This document shows, one piece after another, positions 51,938 through 60,965 of a stretch of DNA of 64,000 nt. Position 1 is the first letter of the stretch. Every line of letters starts with the position of its first letter. Made by a program: the position numbers and the translations under genes. The DNA is taken from positions 3,935-67,934 of the forward strand of contig CAZCGA010000022.1 of NCBI GenBank assembly GCA_964498075.1, written 5' to 3'. This stretch comes from CAZCGA01 sp964498075. Its GTDB lineage: Bacteria; Desulfobacterota; Binatia; HRBIN30. Below the pieces are notes generated by a model that ran no database searches, had not been told where the DNA came from, and saw nothing but the letters and a program-made list of their open reading frames with translations.

Positions 51938-52938
51938 CCGCCGAGCGCATCCTCGTCGTGCTGCTCGGCGCCATCGGCGACGTCGCGCGCGCCCTGCCCT
52001 TCCTGCAGCGCTTGCGCGGCGGCTATCCGCGGGCGCGCATCGTCTGGGCGATCGAGCCGGCTGCCGAGCCGCTGCTGGCGCATCATCCGGCCCTCGACGA
52101 GGTGGTGGTATTCGACCGCCCCGGTGGGGCTCCGGCGTTCGTTCGCTTCCTGCGGCGCATCCGGGCAGTGCGCGCCGACCTGACCATCGACCTGCAGCGG
52201 CATCTCAAGAGCGGCATCGTCAGTCGTGCCTCTGGCGCACCGGTGCGCCTGGGATTTCATCGGCGCAACTCGCGCGAAGGCAACTGGTTGTTCAACACGC
52301 ATCATCTCGATGCGATGCCGCACTTCAGCTCGAAGCTGCAGCAGTTCCTGGCGTTCGCCGACTGGCTCGAGATCGGACCGGCGCCGGTCTCCTTTGGGTT
52401 GCAGCTTACGGATGACGAAGAGCAGCACGTCGCCAACCTGCTGGCCGATGTTCACGGGCCGTTCGTCGCGGCCTTCGTCGGGTCGAGCTGCGAGAGCCGT
52501 TTGTGGTTTGCGGATCGCACCGCAGCGGTGGTAGAAGCGCTGGCCGAGCAGGGGCTCGCCATCGTCCTGCTGGGCGGCGGTGCCGATGTGGAGTTTGCGG
52601 CGGCCGTGGCCCGAGGGGCCCGCGCGCCGGTGCTGAACCTGGCCGGTCAGACGACGCTGCGGGATCTCATCGGCATCTTCGGACGCGCGCGGGCGGCGTT
52701 CGGACCCGACTCCGGTCCGATGCACATCGCCGCCGCCGTTGGGGTGCCGGTGGTATCGTTGTGGGGTGCCACCAGCGCGGCGCGCTCGGCGCCGTGGGGC
52801 AGCGAGTCCGGCGTCATCGTCGGCGAGGCGCCGTGCAGCCCGTGCTACCTGAAGCGTTGTCCCATCGGCCGGCAGTGCATGCAGCACATCAGCGCGGACG
52901 CCGTGACCGAGAAGATCCGTGGCTCGACCGTCACTTGA
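51928..52938 (+). CDS. Glycosyltransferase family 9, heptosyltransferase I-like
   Basis: A 336-residue GT9 enzyme from ATG 51928, overlapping kdkA by 10 bp. ILVVLLGAIGDVARALPFLQ, DLTIDLQRHLKSGIVSRASG, GFHRRNSREGNWLFNTHHL, FGPDSGPMHIAAAVGVPVVS and LWGATSAARSAPWGSESGVI are in order. DLQRHLKSG and RLGFHRR resemble WaaC (heptosyltransferase I). With WaaF upstream, the two would make a two-heptose inner core; order of action is by analogy. It ends the long envelope operon. Confidence 0.82.
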   Translation: MRVTAERILVVLLGAIGDVARALPFLQRLRGGYPRARIVWAIEPAAEPLLAHHPALDEVVVFDRPGGAPAFVRFLRRIRAVRADLTIDLQRHLKSGIVSRASGAPVRLGFHRRNSREGNWLFNTHHLDAMPHFSSKLQQFLAFADWLEIGPAPVSFGLQLTDDEEQHVANLLADVHGPFVAAFVGSSCESRLWFADRTAAVVEALAEQGLAIVLLGGGADVEFAAAVARGARAPVLNLAGQTTLRDLIGIFGRARAAFGPDSGPMHIAAAVGVPVVSLWGATSAARSAPWGSESGVIVGEAPCSPCYLKRCPIGRQCMQHISADAVTEKIRGSTVT

Positions 52939-52984
52939 CGCATTCCAGTGTTTGCGTAATCGTCCGCCGGCACTGTGACGGAAG

Positions 52985-54187
52985 ATGGGACGTGTGATGC
53001 GCCGCCTCGGACTTGCTCTCGGTTGCCTGCTGCTGTTGGCGGCGCCGGCGCTGGCTGAGCCGTACTTTGCGGTGCGCGAGGGGCTGCGCTGCAGCGCCTG
53101 TCACGTGAACATGAATGGCGGCGGCATGCGCACCGATTTGGTCAGCACGCACGCGCGCGACCTGCTGCACTACCCAAGCTTTTTCGGCGCCTTCTCCAAC
53201 CCCCCTGACTTCTTCACCGGCGAGATCAACAAGTACCTCCGTCTGGGTGGCGATCTGCGCGTCAGCGACACCGCCACGTTTCAAGACCTGGGGCACAACG
53301 GCAAGGTGAGCAACGATGAGGTCTTTCGAGGTCGATTGGAGACCAACAGCATCGACGTCAGGCAGGCGGTGCTTTACGGAGAAGTGCGTCTGATTCCGGA
53401 CTACTTGGCGTTCTACATCGACCAGCGGTTCCAGCCGACGACCGACAACCGCGAGGCGTTCGGGCTCCTCACGGGCGTGTTACCGTGGAACGGGTTCATC
53501 AAGGCCGGGCGGATGTTCCTGCCCTACGGGCTGCAGCTGCAAGACGACGGCGCCTTCATCCGCGGCGGCACTAACGGCTCGATCAACACCGGGTTCAGCT
53601 TCAATCTGCAGCGCGCCGCCTTTGAGCTCGGCTTCGAGCCGGGACCAGTCACCCTAATGGCGACGGTGTCCGAGGGAGCTTCGGACTCCCGCGACGTGCA
53701 AGTCACGACGACCATGTACACCCTCTTCACGGACCTACCGGTGGTGCGCAATGTGTTGCTGGGACACTCCTTCACGCGCGTCGGGCCGCCGGGCAGTGAG
53801 ACCATCATCTTCGGCTTCTTCGCGGGGAGCAACTTCGAGCGCTTCACGTTCCTCGCGGAAGCCGATTTCCGCAGCGACCGGACTCAGGACACGCACGGGC
53901 GCCACGTCGGCCGCTTCATTGGATATGGCGAAGGCGACTATCTGTTCTTCGACTGGCTGAACTTCAAGGTCGCGGTCGACTACGCGGACGACGATGGGAT
54001 GCTCACCGACGGAAAGGGGAACCTCGCCCTCGCCAACGACAGCGAGAACCGGGTCAGTGTCGGCTTCGAGCCGTTCCTCAACCGCTTCCTACAGCTGCGG
54101 CTCTTTTACCGCATCAGCAACGGCGTGCGCAGCACTGCGACGCACAACCAGAACGTGCTCCTCGCGGAAGTACACCTCTTCTTCTGA
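52985..54187 (+). CDS. Outer membrane beta-barrel protein with an N-terminal c-type haem site
   Basis: A 400-residue secreted protein: signal LGLALGCLLLLAAPALA, then EPYFAVREGLRCSACHVNMN with a CSACH haem c motif (C36, C39, H40) and GGGMRTDLVSTHARDLLHYP. From about residue 80 on, alternating aromatic strands follow, ending NQNVLLAEVHLFF with a terminal Phe, as in outer membrane barrels. There is no second haem motif and no other cytochrome domain. A fusion of a short cytochrome to a porin-like barrel is an uncommon layout; it could carry electrons or use haem for folding. A maturation system (Ccm) is not in the window. The start could also be ATG 52997. Confidence 0.7.
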   Translation: MGRVMRRLGLALGCLLLLAAPALAEPYFAVREGLRCSACHVNMNGGGMRTDLVSTHARDLLHYPSFFGAFSNPPDFFTGEINKYLRLGGDLRVSDTATFQDLGHNGKVSNDEVFRGRLETNSIDVRQAVLYGEVRLIPDYLAFYIDQRFQPTTDNREAFGLLTGVLPWNGFIKAGRMFLPYGLQLQDDGAFIRGGTNGSINTGFSFNLQRAAFELGFEPGPVTLMATVSEGASDSRDVQVTTTMYTLFTDLPVVRNVLLGHSFTRVGPPGSETIIFGFFAGSNFERFTFLAEADFRSDRTQDTHGRHVGRFIGYGEGDYLFFDWLNFKVAVDYADDDGMLTDGKGNLALANDSENRVSVGFEPFLNRFLQLRLFYRISNGVRSTATHNQNVLLAEVHLFF

Positions 54188-54196
54188 CTCGGCCGG

Positions 54197-56608
54197 TTAC
54201 TGCAGAATGACGTCGCTCGCAGGCTCGGGCGCCGGACCCTCGGCGGTGGAACGCGGCTGTGGCAGGATCGCGCCGTAAGAGCGTTCGAGCAGGCGGCGCA
54301 CCCGTGCCAGCAACTCGGCACGGGCAAACGGCTTGGCGACGTAGTCGTCAGTGCCGGCGAGGAAGCCGCGGGCGCGGCTGGCCGCGTCGTCGCGCGCCGT
54401 CAGCATCAGGATGGGAATGAACGCGGTGCGCACGTGCGCCCGCAGCCGCTCACACACTTCGAACCCATCCATGCCGGGCATCATGACGTCGAGCAGGACG
54501 AAGTCGGGGGGGCTTTGTTGCGCGAGATCGAGCGCCTCGTAGCCATCGGCGGCGGTCGCCGTCGAGATCGGCAAGCCGCTGTGCTCGATGGTGAAGGCAA
54601 TCAGGCGCCGCATGTCTGCGTGATCGTCGACAACCAAGGCGCGGTACTGACGCGCTTCGACGTGCGGGCGGGGCGCTTCGGGGGCTTGGGTCGGTGTGGG
54701 TGGCTTCTGCGTCTCCGGGCTCGCGGAGGCGTGCCGAGTGGAGGCACCGCAGTACGGGCACGTCAACCACTCGGGCTGCAGCAGCATCTTGCAGCTGGGG
54801 CACCTGCATTGCAGTGCCGTGGCACAGTGTGGGCAGACTGCGAAGGTATCCTCGATCGCACGGTCGCAGGCCGGACAGTGCAGGATCTCCGTCTCGATGT
54901 CGACGACCCGCAACACCTCCTCAACCGTGGTCCGGCCGTCGCAGACCCGTGTGGCAGCGTGGTCGGCCAAGAACGTCGTGCCGTCGGCGCGGGCTTGGGC
55001 GCGCAGCGCGCTTTCGGGGGCCTTCGCCTCGACGAGCCTGGCGAGCTTCGGAGTGTTCTGCAGCACCTCAAAGATGCCGATCCGTCCGACGGAGCCGGAT
55101 TTCCGGCACGCACTGCAGCCACGACCGCGCCGGAACTGTTGACCGGCCGGATCGATCTGCAAGAGCCGCAGTGCCTCGGGTGACGGCTCGTACGGCTCGG
55201 CGCACTGCTCGCAGACGCGTCGCACCAGGCGTTGCGCGATGATCAGGTGCAACGACGAGGCAAACATGTACGGCTCGATGCCCAAGTCGAGCAGACGCGT
55301 GATGGTCGCCGCGGCGTCATTGGTGTGCAGCGTGCTGAGCACCAAATGTCCGGTCTGCGCGGCCCGTATGGCGACCTCCGCGGTCTCGGCGTCACGAATC
55401 TCCCCCACCAAGATCACGTCCGGATCCTGCCGCAGGATCGAGCGCAACGTGCCGGCGAACGTCAGACCCTGCTTCTCGTTGATTTCGACCTGGTTGAGCC
55501 CGTCGATTTGGTACTCGATGGGATTCTCGATGGTGACGATGTTGCGGGTGGAAGACACCACCTCGGCGATCATCCCGTAGAGCGTCGTAGTCTTTCCGCA
55601 GCCCGTGGGCCCAGTGACCAGGATCATTCCTTCCGGTCGTGCGAGGGCTTGCCGAATACACTTGAGGTCACGGGCGGAGAAGCTGAGCCCGTCCAGACCG
55701 CTGGGCGCGGCGACCGGATCGAGCACGCGCATCGTCACCTTCTCCCCGAACTGGGTCGGCAGGCTCGACACGCGCAGATCAACCATCGCCTCACGATACT
55801 GGACGTGCATCCGGCCGTCCTGCGGCACGCGGCGCTCGGTGATGTCGAGCTTCGAGAGCACCTTCGAGCGGGCGATCAACGGATCCTGCACCCACTTCGG
55901 CAGCCGCAAGGCCTCTTCGAGGATGCCGTCGATCCGGTAGCGGACGCGTACTGCCACCGCGCCCGGCTCGATGTGGATGTCGCTGGCCCGTTGGCGCAGC
56001 GCCTCGATCAAAATCGAGTTGAGTAGCTTGACCACCGGCGCGAGGTTCGTCTCGCGCATCAGGCTGCGGATATCCTTCGTCGGTTCGTGCTTCAGTTCGG
56101 CAACCGGCATGTCTCCCTCGTCGGGCACACCCTTGAGATAGGCGCCGAGGGAGTCATCCAGGTGATACGAGTGCTCCAAGGCGTCACGGATGGCAGTCAA
56201 GGTGGCGACCTCCGCGTGCACGCGCTTGCCCGTCGCGAACTCGATGGCGCGCAGCGCCGCACGATCGAGCGGATTGGCAGTCGCCACCGCCAGGCCGTTT
56301 TCATCGATGCGCACCGGCACCACCAAGTACTGCATGGCCAGCTCTTCGCGGACGAGACTGGTCACGGATGAGCTGAGGGCCATCGTCGCCAGATTGGCGA
56401 CCGGCAGCTGCAACCCTTTCGCGAGCACCTCCGCAACCTCTTGCTCAGTGGCGATGCCCCGGCGCACCAGCCACTCGATCACGGTCGTGCCGGGGGGCTG
56501 ACCTCCGATCTCGGCTTCCGCCACCTGGGCCGCGTCGCTGGCGACGACGCCGGCGCGCACCAAGAAGCGCAGGAGCGCTGCATTTCCACTCGCCTTTTCC
56601 GTACTCAT
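54197..56608 (-). CDS. PilB/GspE-type ATPase fused to a zinc ribbon and a response-regulator receiver
   Basis: An 803-residue protein. Residues 1-160 form an MshEN-like N-domain (LRFLVRAGVVASDAAQVAEA). Residues 190-560 are the secretion ATPase: ILVTGPTGCGKTTTLYGMIA with K339, VILVGEIRDAETAEVAIRAA then QTGHLVLSTLHTNDAAATIT, and the tetracysteine CEQC and CSAC. Residues 575-625 hold zinc-ribbon pairs (CPAC, CPHC, CPSC, CPYC). Residues 650-775 are a receiver domain: RALVVDDHADMRRLIAFTIE, VLLDVMMPGMDGFEVCERLR with phosphoacceptor D707, and TDDYVAKPFARAELLARVRR. The ATPase powers type IV pilus or type II secretion assembly. No other pilus genes are in the window, so it may act in trans under phosphorylation control. 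Confidence 0.85.
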   Translation of the reverse strand: MSTEKASGNAALLRFLVRAGVVASDAAQVAEAEIGGQPPGTTVIEWLVRRGIATEQEVAEVLAKGLQLPVANLATMALSSSVTSLVREELAMQYLVVPVRIDENGLAVATANPLDRAALRAIEFATGKRVHAEVATLTAIRDALEHSYHLDDSLGAYLKGVPDEGDMPVAELKHEPTKDIRSLMRETNLAPVVKLLNSILIEALRQRASDIHIEPGAVAVRVRYRIDGILEEALRLPKWVQDPLIARSKVLSKLDITERRVPQDGRMHVQYREAMVDLRVSSLPTQFGEKVTMRVLDPVAAPSGLDGLSFSARDLKCIRQALARPEGMILVTGPTGCGKTTTLYGMIAEVVSSTRNIVTIENPIEYQIDGLNQVEINEKQGLTFAGTLRSILRQDPDVILVGEIRDAETAEVAIRAAQTGHLVLSTLHTNDAAATITRLLDLGIEPYMFASSLHLIIAQRLVRRVCEQCAEPYEPSPEALRLLQIDPAGQQFRRGRGCSACRKSGSVGRIGIFEVLQNTPKLARLVEAKAPESALRAQARADGTTFLADHAATRVCDGRTTVEEVLRVVDIETEILHCPACDRAIEDTFAVCPHCATALQCRCPSCKMLLQPEWLTCPYCGASTRHASASPETQKPPTPTQAPEAPRPHVEARQYRALVVDDHADMRRLIAFTIEHSGLPISTATAADGYEALDLAQQSPPDFVLLDVMMPGMDGFEVCERLRAHVRTAFIPILMLTARDDAASRARGFLAGTDDYVAKPFARAELLARVRRLLERSYGAILPQPRSTAEGPAPEPASDVILQ

Positions 56609-56777
56609 CCTCGCACTCGCCCGTGCAAGTGCGATGCCATTTGCGCACGCAGGCTCGGCGACGGTTTCCGGCGCGCCGCGACGGCAAAAGTACGGCGTGA
56701 CGTGACGTTTCTGAGGCCACGCGATACTGGACTGACCATGCCTTGACTCACGACTGGTTTTTCAGCAGCGTGAGCCG

Positions 56778-57647
56778 GTGGCGCGACGCGACGGCGGCCG
56801 CGCGCAGCGACGGACCGGCAGCGTGAGCGAGCTCCCCTACTATCTTCCGATCGGCGACGAGGTCGAGATCTTCACGGCGGCGTACGCCTGCCGCCTGCCC
56901 ATTCTGCTCAAGGGTCCAACCGGCTGCGGCAAGACACGCTTCGTCGAGTACATGGCGGAGACGCTGCGGGGCACGGATCACAATGGCGCAGCCCCCGGCC
57001 AGGAGGTGATCCCCGGCAATCTGATCACCGTGGCCTGCCACGAGGATCTCACCGGCAGCGATCTGGTCGGCCGCTACCTCATCAAGGGCGACGAGACCGT
57101 ATGGATCGACGGGCCGCTCACCCAAGCGGTCAAAGGCGGCGCCATCGCCTACCTCGACGAGATCGTCGAAGCCCGCAAGGACACCATCGTCCTCATCCAT
57201 CCGCTCACCGACCATCGCCGCATCCTGCCGATCGACAAGAAGGGGGAGATCATCGAGGCGCACCCGGACTTCTTGCTGGTGATCTCGTACAACCCCGGCT
57301 ACCAGAGTGTGTTGAAGGATCTGAAGCACTCGACCCGCCAGCGTTTCGTCACCATCGATTTCGATTATCCGCCACGCGACAAGGAAGCGCAGATCATCGC
57401 GCACGAGAGCGGCATCGACATGGAGCGGGCGCTGGCACTGGCGAAGCTGGGCGAGAAGGTTCGTCACCTCAAGGCCAGCGGGTTGGAAGAAGGGGTGAGC
57501 ACGCGGCTGCTCGTCTATGCAGGCCAGCTGATGCAGCGGCAGGTGCCGGCCCGTCGTGCCTGTCGTGTCGCCGTGAGCACGTCGCTCACCGACGACGCGG
57601 AGTCGCAGCGCGCAATCGATGTGTTGGTGGGCGCGATATTTGAGTGA
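56778..57647 (+). CDS. MoxR-type AAA+ ATPase (NorQ/CbbQ-like)
   Basis: A 289-residue protein from GTG 56778; GTG 56823 (starting SELPYYLPIGDE) is an equally good start and matches CbbQ/NorQ length. Walker A is LLKGPTGCGKTRFVEYMAET (K52), Walker B is GGAIAYLDEIVEARKDTIVL, and FLLVISYNPGYQSVLKDLKH contains the sensor 1 Asn. The C-terminal VSTRLLVYAGQLMQRQVPAR is typical. Such ATPases work with a VWA partner to remodel or insert metal centres in enzymes such as NO reductase and Rubisco. The VWA partner follows after a period-7 repeat. Confidence 0.88.
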   Translation: MARRDGGRAQRRTGSVSELPYYLPIGDEVEIFTAAYACRLPILLKGPTGCGKTRFVEYMAETLRGTDHNGAAPGQEVIPGNLITVACHEDLTGSDLVGRYLIKGDETVWIDGPLTQAVKGGAIAYLDEIVEARKDTIVLIHPLTDHRRILPIDKKGEIIEAHPDFLLVISYNPGYQSVLKDLKHSTRQRFVTIDFDYPPRDKEAQIIAHESGIDMERALALAKLGEKVRHLKASGLEEGVSTRLLVYAGQLMQRQVPARRACRVAVSTSLTDDAESQRAIDVLVGAIFE

Positions 57648-57648
57648 G

Positions 57649-57754
57649 AGCTGTCAGCCGTCAGCTGTAAGCTCTCAGCCAGGACGATCAGAGCAGGACC
57701 CGCCAAGTGCTTCTCCTCCAGGCTGATAGCTGACGGCTGATCGCTGAACGCTTC
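57649..57754. repeat. Period-7 intergenic inverted repeat, locus E
   Basis: Left arm 57654-57681: TCAGCCG, TCAGCTG, TAAGCTC, TCAGCCA. Right arm 57720-57754: AGGCTGA, TAGCTGA, CGGCTGA, TCGCTGA, ACGCTTC. Every unit is 7 bp. The arms can form a 28-bp imperfect stem around a 38-nt loop. Fills the gap between the MoxR and VWA genes. Confidence 0.75.
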
Positions 57755-57758
57755 CGCA

Positions 57759-60700
57759 ATGGCTGACCGCTCTCTGTGGTTCGAGTCGCATCTCCTCGCG
57801 GATCGCATCGGGCGCCGCGCCCACGCAGCGGCGGAGCGCCTCGGACCGGAGACGCACGAAAGAATTCTCAGCGCCGGCGATCGCCTGGCGGCCGTGTCAC
57901 CCGCCGCGGCGCAGCAGTTTTACCGGCGGGCGGCCGCGGTCTGGCAGGCGCTCGGACCCGCCGACTTCGACGGCTGGTTCGAGCTGGGTCACGACTTGCT
58001 GCTGAACGAACCGTCGCAGCGCGACGCCGCACTGGCGTACTTCTCGGTCGCTCCCAAGGCGGTCGCGAGCGCGGGGCTGGACCGCCTGGGTGATTGGTGC
58101 GCGATCGGCAAACGCGTCGGCGCGATGTCGCGCAAGCTCGGCGCCGTCTTCTTCGAAGGCACGGCGACAGTCATTGATGCGATCGACAGCGACAGCCTCG
58201 CTGAGTGGGCGCGCCATGGCATGCGCCTCCACGGCCTCGCCGGCTGGCGCGGCGAGTTCTTGGCGCAGGCATACTTCGGAGCTGCGGCGCATGCATTGGT
58301 GGTCTTGCACCCGAACGAGCTCGCAGCGTGGGCCGACCTGGGGGTCGCGGTGCAGCGCGTCCTACGCGAGGGCCGCTTCTTCAACACGCTCCCAGTGGGA
58401 TTGGCGACGCTCAAGCCGGAAGAACGCGAGGTCTTCTTCGCCACCGCCCTGGCGCTGGCCGCGGTGAACCCGGCGGCTGCCGCGACCTTCTATACCGAAG
58501 TGCCGGCGGCGCTCCGGCGCCTGCACACGTCGGTGCGCTTGAAGGTGCTCCGCATCTGCGAGCACGCCGGCGTCTCGGTCGCCGAAGCGCTGGCCGAGAT
58601 TGCACCGGTGGCGGGCGCGCTAGTGCACGACATTCCGAGTGCACACCGCGGTGCGGCGCTCGACCTCGCGCTGCGCGTCGCGCGGGAGTTTCCGCGTGGC
58701 AGCGTCGCCGTGCTGCGCTCGTTACCGGCCGCCTACGAGGACGCCCGGCACGCCGCGGTGGAGCAATGGGTGCACCGCGGGTTACAGATCGCCGGCGACA
58801 ACGCCGACGCCGGGGTGGCGTACTTCGCGCTGCAATCGCGGACCAGCCTGCAGGTGCTGCACGCGTCCTCGACCGCCGCGACGCTTACCGACGAGCAGGG
58901 TCTGCTGCGCAAGTACGTGCAGATGCTGAGCGGGCAACCGGCGTCGCTCCGTGGCACCGACGCGTTCCAGCTGCGTCCGCCGCTCGAAGAGTTCCCGCTG
59001 GAAGGCGAGGTCGCCTTGCCACTCAAGATCGGCCAGTTCAACACGCACGAGGACAATTGTCGCCTGTATCGTTTCTTGGCGGGTCAGCTCGCCGGGCGCA
59101 GGGAGTTCGGCACCTATGACGTAGCGCTGCCGGAAGGCGTGGACGGTCTCCTCACCTTCTTGCGATCACCGCAACACCCGGAGCTGCTGGAAGAGCTGTT
59201 CCTGGTTGCTGAAGGCGTCCGGATCGCCGCCGCCCTGTCGCGTGCTTACCCCGGCCTGACGCACGAGCAGCGGGCGCTCGCCGAACGCTTTCTCTCACTG
59301 CAGACCGCCGACCAGATTCCATCCCAGTCTGGCTTGCTGGACGCGTTGCTGGCGTGGCTGCTCTCGGGGCGCGGCAGCGCCGGGCTGCCGGGGTGGCTGC
59401 GTGCCCTTGCGGTGTTGGTGGCGCCGTGCGTGGCCCCGCTCGCGTCGGTGAATGCCACGGTCAATGACGCCCTCCGCGTCGCGCAAACCCTGGCGGCGCA
59501 GTTGGCGGGCTCGGAAGAGATTTCGCAACGGGCAGCGCTCGGTGATTTGTTCTTCGACAAGGTGGCCGGTGACGGGCTCATCGATCCGTACATGGACGAC
59601 GACTCGCCTGCCCTGTCGAGCGACGCCGCGCAGGTGCCGACGGATGCACCGACACCGCCACCGGTCGCGCTGCCGGATGAGCTGAAGCTGCAGCTGGATG
59701 AATTGGACGAGGCGACCGAAGGCACGACGACCCCGCTGTCCGCCGAAGAGCTGCAGCGCCTGCTCGAAGCCGGCGCCGATCTCCGCATGAAACAGGGGTA
59801 CAGCGACGACCTCGAAGGTCTCGGCCTCTACATCACCGATCTGCTCGGCAAGGTACCCGCGGAGCAACTGGAGGAGCTACGACGCTTGCTCAAGCATGCA
59901 ACCACGACGGACCGTCCCCCGCCGCGCCGCTGGATCGAGCGCCGCGGTGAGGGGGCATCCTTCTACTACGACGAGTGGGACTATCACATCGGTGACTACC
60001 GGCAGCGTTGGTGCCGGCTGCTCGAGCTCACGGTGGACGGTGATGCGGGCGAGTTCTTCAATCAGACGCTGTCGGAGTACGCGGGGCTGATCCCCGAAGT
60101 GCGCCGCCAGTTCCAGCGCATCCGGCCGGAGATGTACCGCACCATCAGGGGACTGGAAGACGGAGAAGACTTCGATTTGAACGCGGTGGTCGACGCCCGC
60201 GTCGACCGGAGGGCGCGCCGGCCGCCGTCGTCGAAGTTGTATGTCGCGCGCACGCGTGAGGAGCGCGACGTGGCGACCTTGTTCCTGATCGACATGAGCG
60301 CGTCCACCGACGAGCCGTTGCAGAAGCCGCCGCAGCCGCTGTATCCGGGTGACGATCTGGTATCGCTCACCGGGCGAGTCGGCAGGCCATCTCTCGTCCG
60401 TGTCGATCGGCCCGGAGCGCTGGGGCGTCGTATCATCGATGTGACCAAGGAGGCGCTCGTCATCATGGCCGAGGCGCTGGAAGAGATCGGTGACGCGTAC
60501 GCCATCTACGGCTTCTCCGGGCACGGACGCAGCAACGTCGAGTTCTACATGGTGAAGTCGTTCAACGAAGTGCTGTCGTCGCAAGTCAAGGGACGGATCG
60601 GCGCCATCGAGCCCAAGCGCAGCACGCGTATGGGAACGGCGCTGCGGCACGCCACGGAGAAGCTGGCCAGCGTCAGCTGCCGCTCGCGGCACATCATCTT

Positions 60701-60956
60701 GCTGAGCGACGGCTTTCCGCAGGACTTCGATTACGGCCAGGACCGGCGCAGCAACGTCTATGGCTTGCGCGACACCACCGTGGCGCTGCGCGAGTGCGAA
60801 GCCGCCGGCATCACACCCTTCTGCATCACCGTCGACAAGGCCGGCCACGACTACCTGCGCGAGATGTGCGACGGCTCGCGCTACATGGTCATCGAAGACA
60901 TCGCCGCTCTCCCCCGCGAGCTTCCGAAGATCTACCAGCGCGTGGTCACGGCGTGA
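57759..60956 (+). CDS. VWA-domain protein, NorD/CbbO type
   Basis: A 1065-residue protein. The first 600 residues are helical repeats without a known domain. Residues 620-690 are an acidic linker, and the C-terminal region is a von Willebrand A domain: TLFLIDMSASTDEP with D845, S847, S849 of the MIDAS metal site, IYGFSGHGRSNVEFYMVKSF, KRSTRMGTALRHATEKLAS and IILLSDGFPQDFDYGQDRRS. NorD and CbbO have the same arrangement and pair with the MoxR ATPase encoded just before. At 1065 residues it is longer than typical CbbO (about 780), mostly in the N-terminal repeats. No client enzyme (NO reductase, Rubisco) is in the window. Confidence 0.85.
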   Translation: MADRSLWFESHLLADRIGRRAHAAAERLGPETHERILSAGDRLAAVSPAAAQQFYRRAAAVWQALGPADFDGWFELGHDLLLNEPSQRDAALAYFSVAPKAVASAGLDRLGDWCAIGKRVGAMSRKLGAVFFEGTATVIDAIDSDSLAEWARHGMRLHGLAGWRGEFLAQAYFGAAAHALVVLHPNELAAWADLGVAVQRVLREGRFFNTLPVGLATLKPEEREVFFATALALAAVNPAAAATFYTEVPAALRRLHTSVRLKVLRICEHAGVSVAEALAEIAPVAGALVHDIPSAHRGAALDLALRVAREFPRGSVAVLRSLPAAYEDARHAAVEQWVHRGLQIAGDNADAGVAYFALQSRTSLQVLHASSTAATLTDEQGLLRKYVQMLSGQPASLRGTDAFQLRPPLEEFPLEGEVALPLKIGQFNTHEDNCRLYRFLAGQLAGRREFGTYDVALPEGVDGLLTFLRSPQHPELLEELFLVAEGVRIAAALSRAYPGLTHEQRALAERFLSLQTADQIPSQSGLLDALLAWLLSGRGSAGLPGWLRALAVLVAPCVAPLASVNATVNDALRVAQTLAAQLAGSEEISQRAALGDLFFDKVAGDGLIDPYMDDDSPALSSDAAQVPTDAPTPPPVALPDELKLQLDELDEATEGTTTPLSAEELQRLLEAGADLRMKQGYSDDLEGLGLYITDLLGKVPAEQLEELRRLLKHATTTDRPPPRRWIERRGEGASFYYDEWDYHIGDYRQRWCRLLELTVDGDAGEFFNQTLSEYAGLIPEVRRQFQRIRPEMYRTIRGLEDGEDFDLNAVVDARVDRRARRPPSSKLYVARTREERDVATLFLIDMSASTDEPLQKPPQPLYPGDDLVSLTGRVGRPSLVRVDRPGALGRRIIDVTKEALVIMAEALEEIGDAYAIYGFSGHGRSNVEFYMVKSFNEVLSSQVKGRIGAIEPKRSTRMGTALRHATEKLASVSCRSRHIILLSDGFPQDFDYGQDRRSNVYGLRDTTVALRECEAAGITPFCITVDKAGHDYLREMCDGSRYMVIEDIAALPRELPKIYQRVVTA

Positions 60957-60965
60957 GGACGGACC

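Noticed and set aside
35576..57754. Period-7 repeats as ordinary rho-independent terminators
   Set aside because: They lie inside co-directional gene series, have no T-run and have internal heptamer periodicity.
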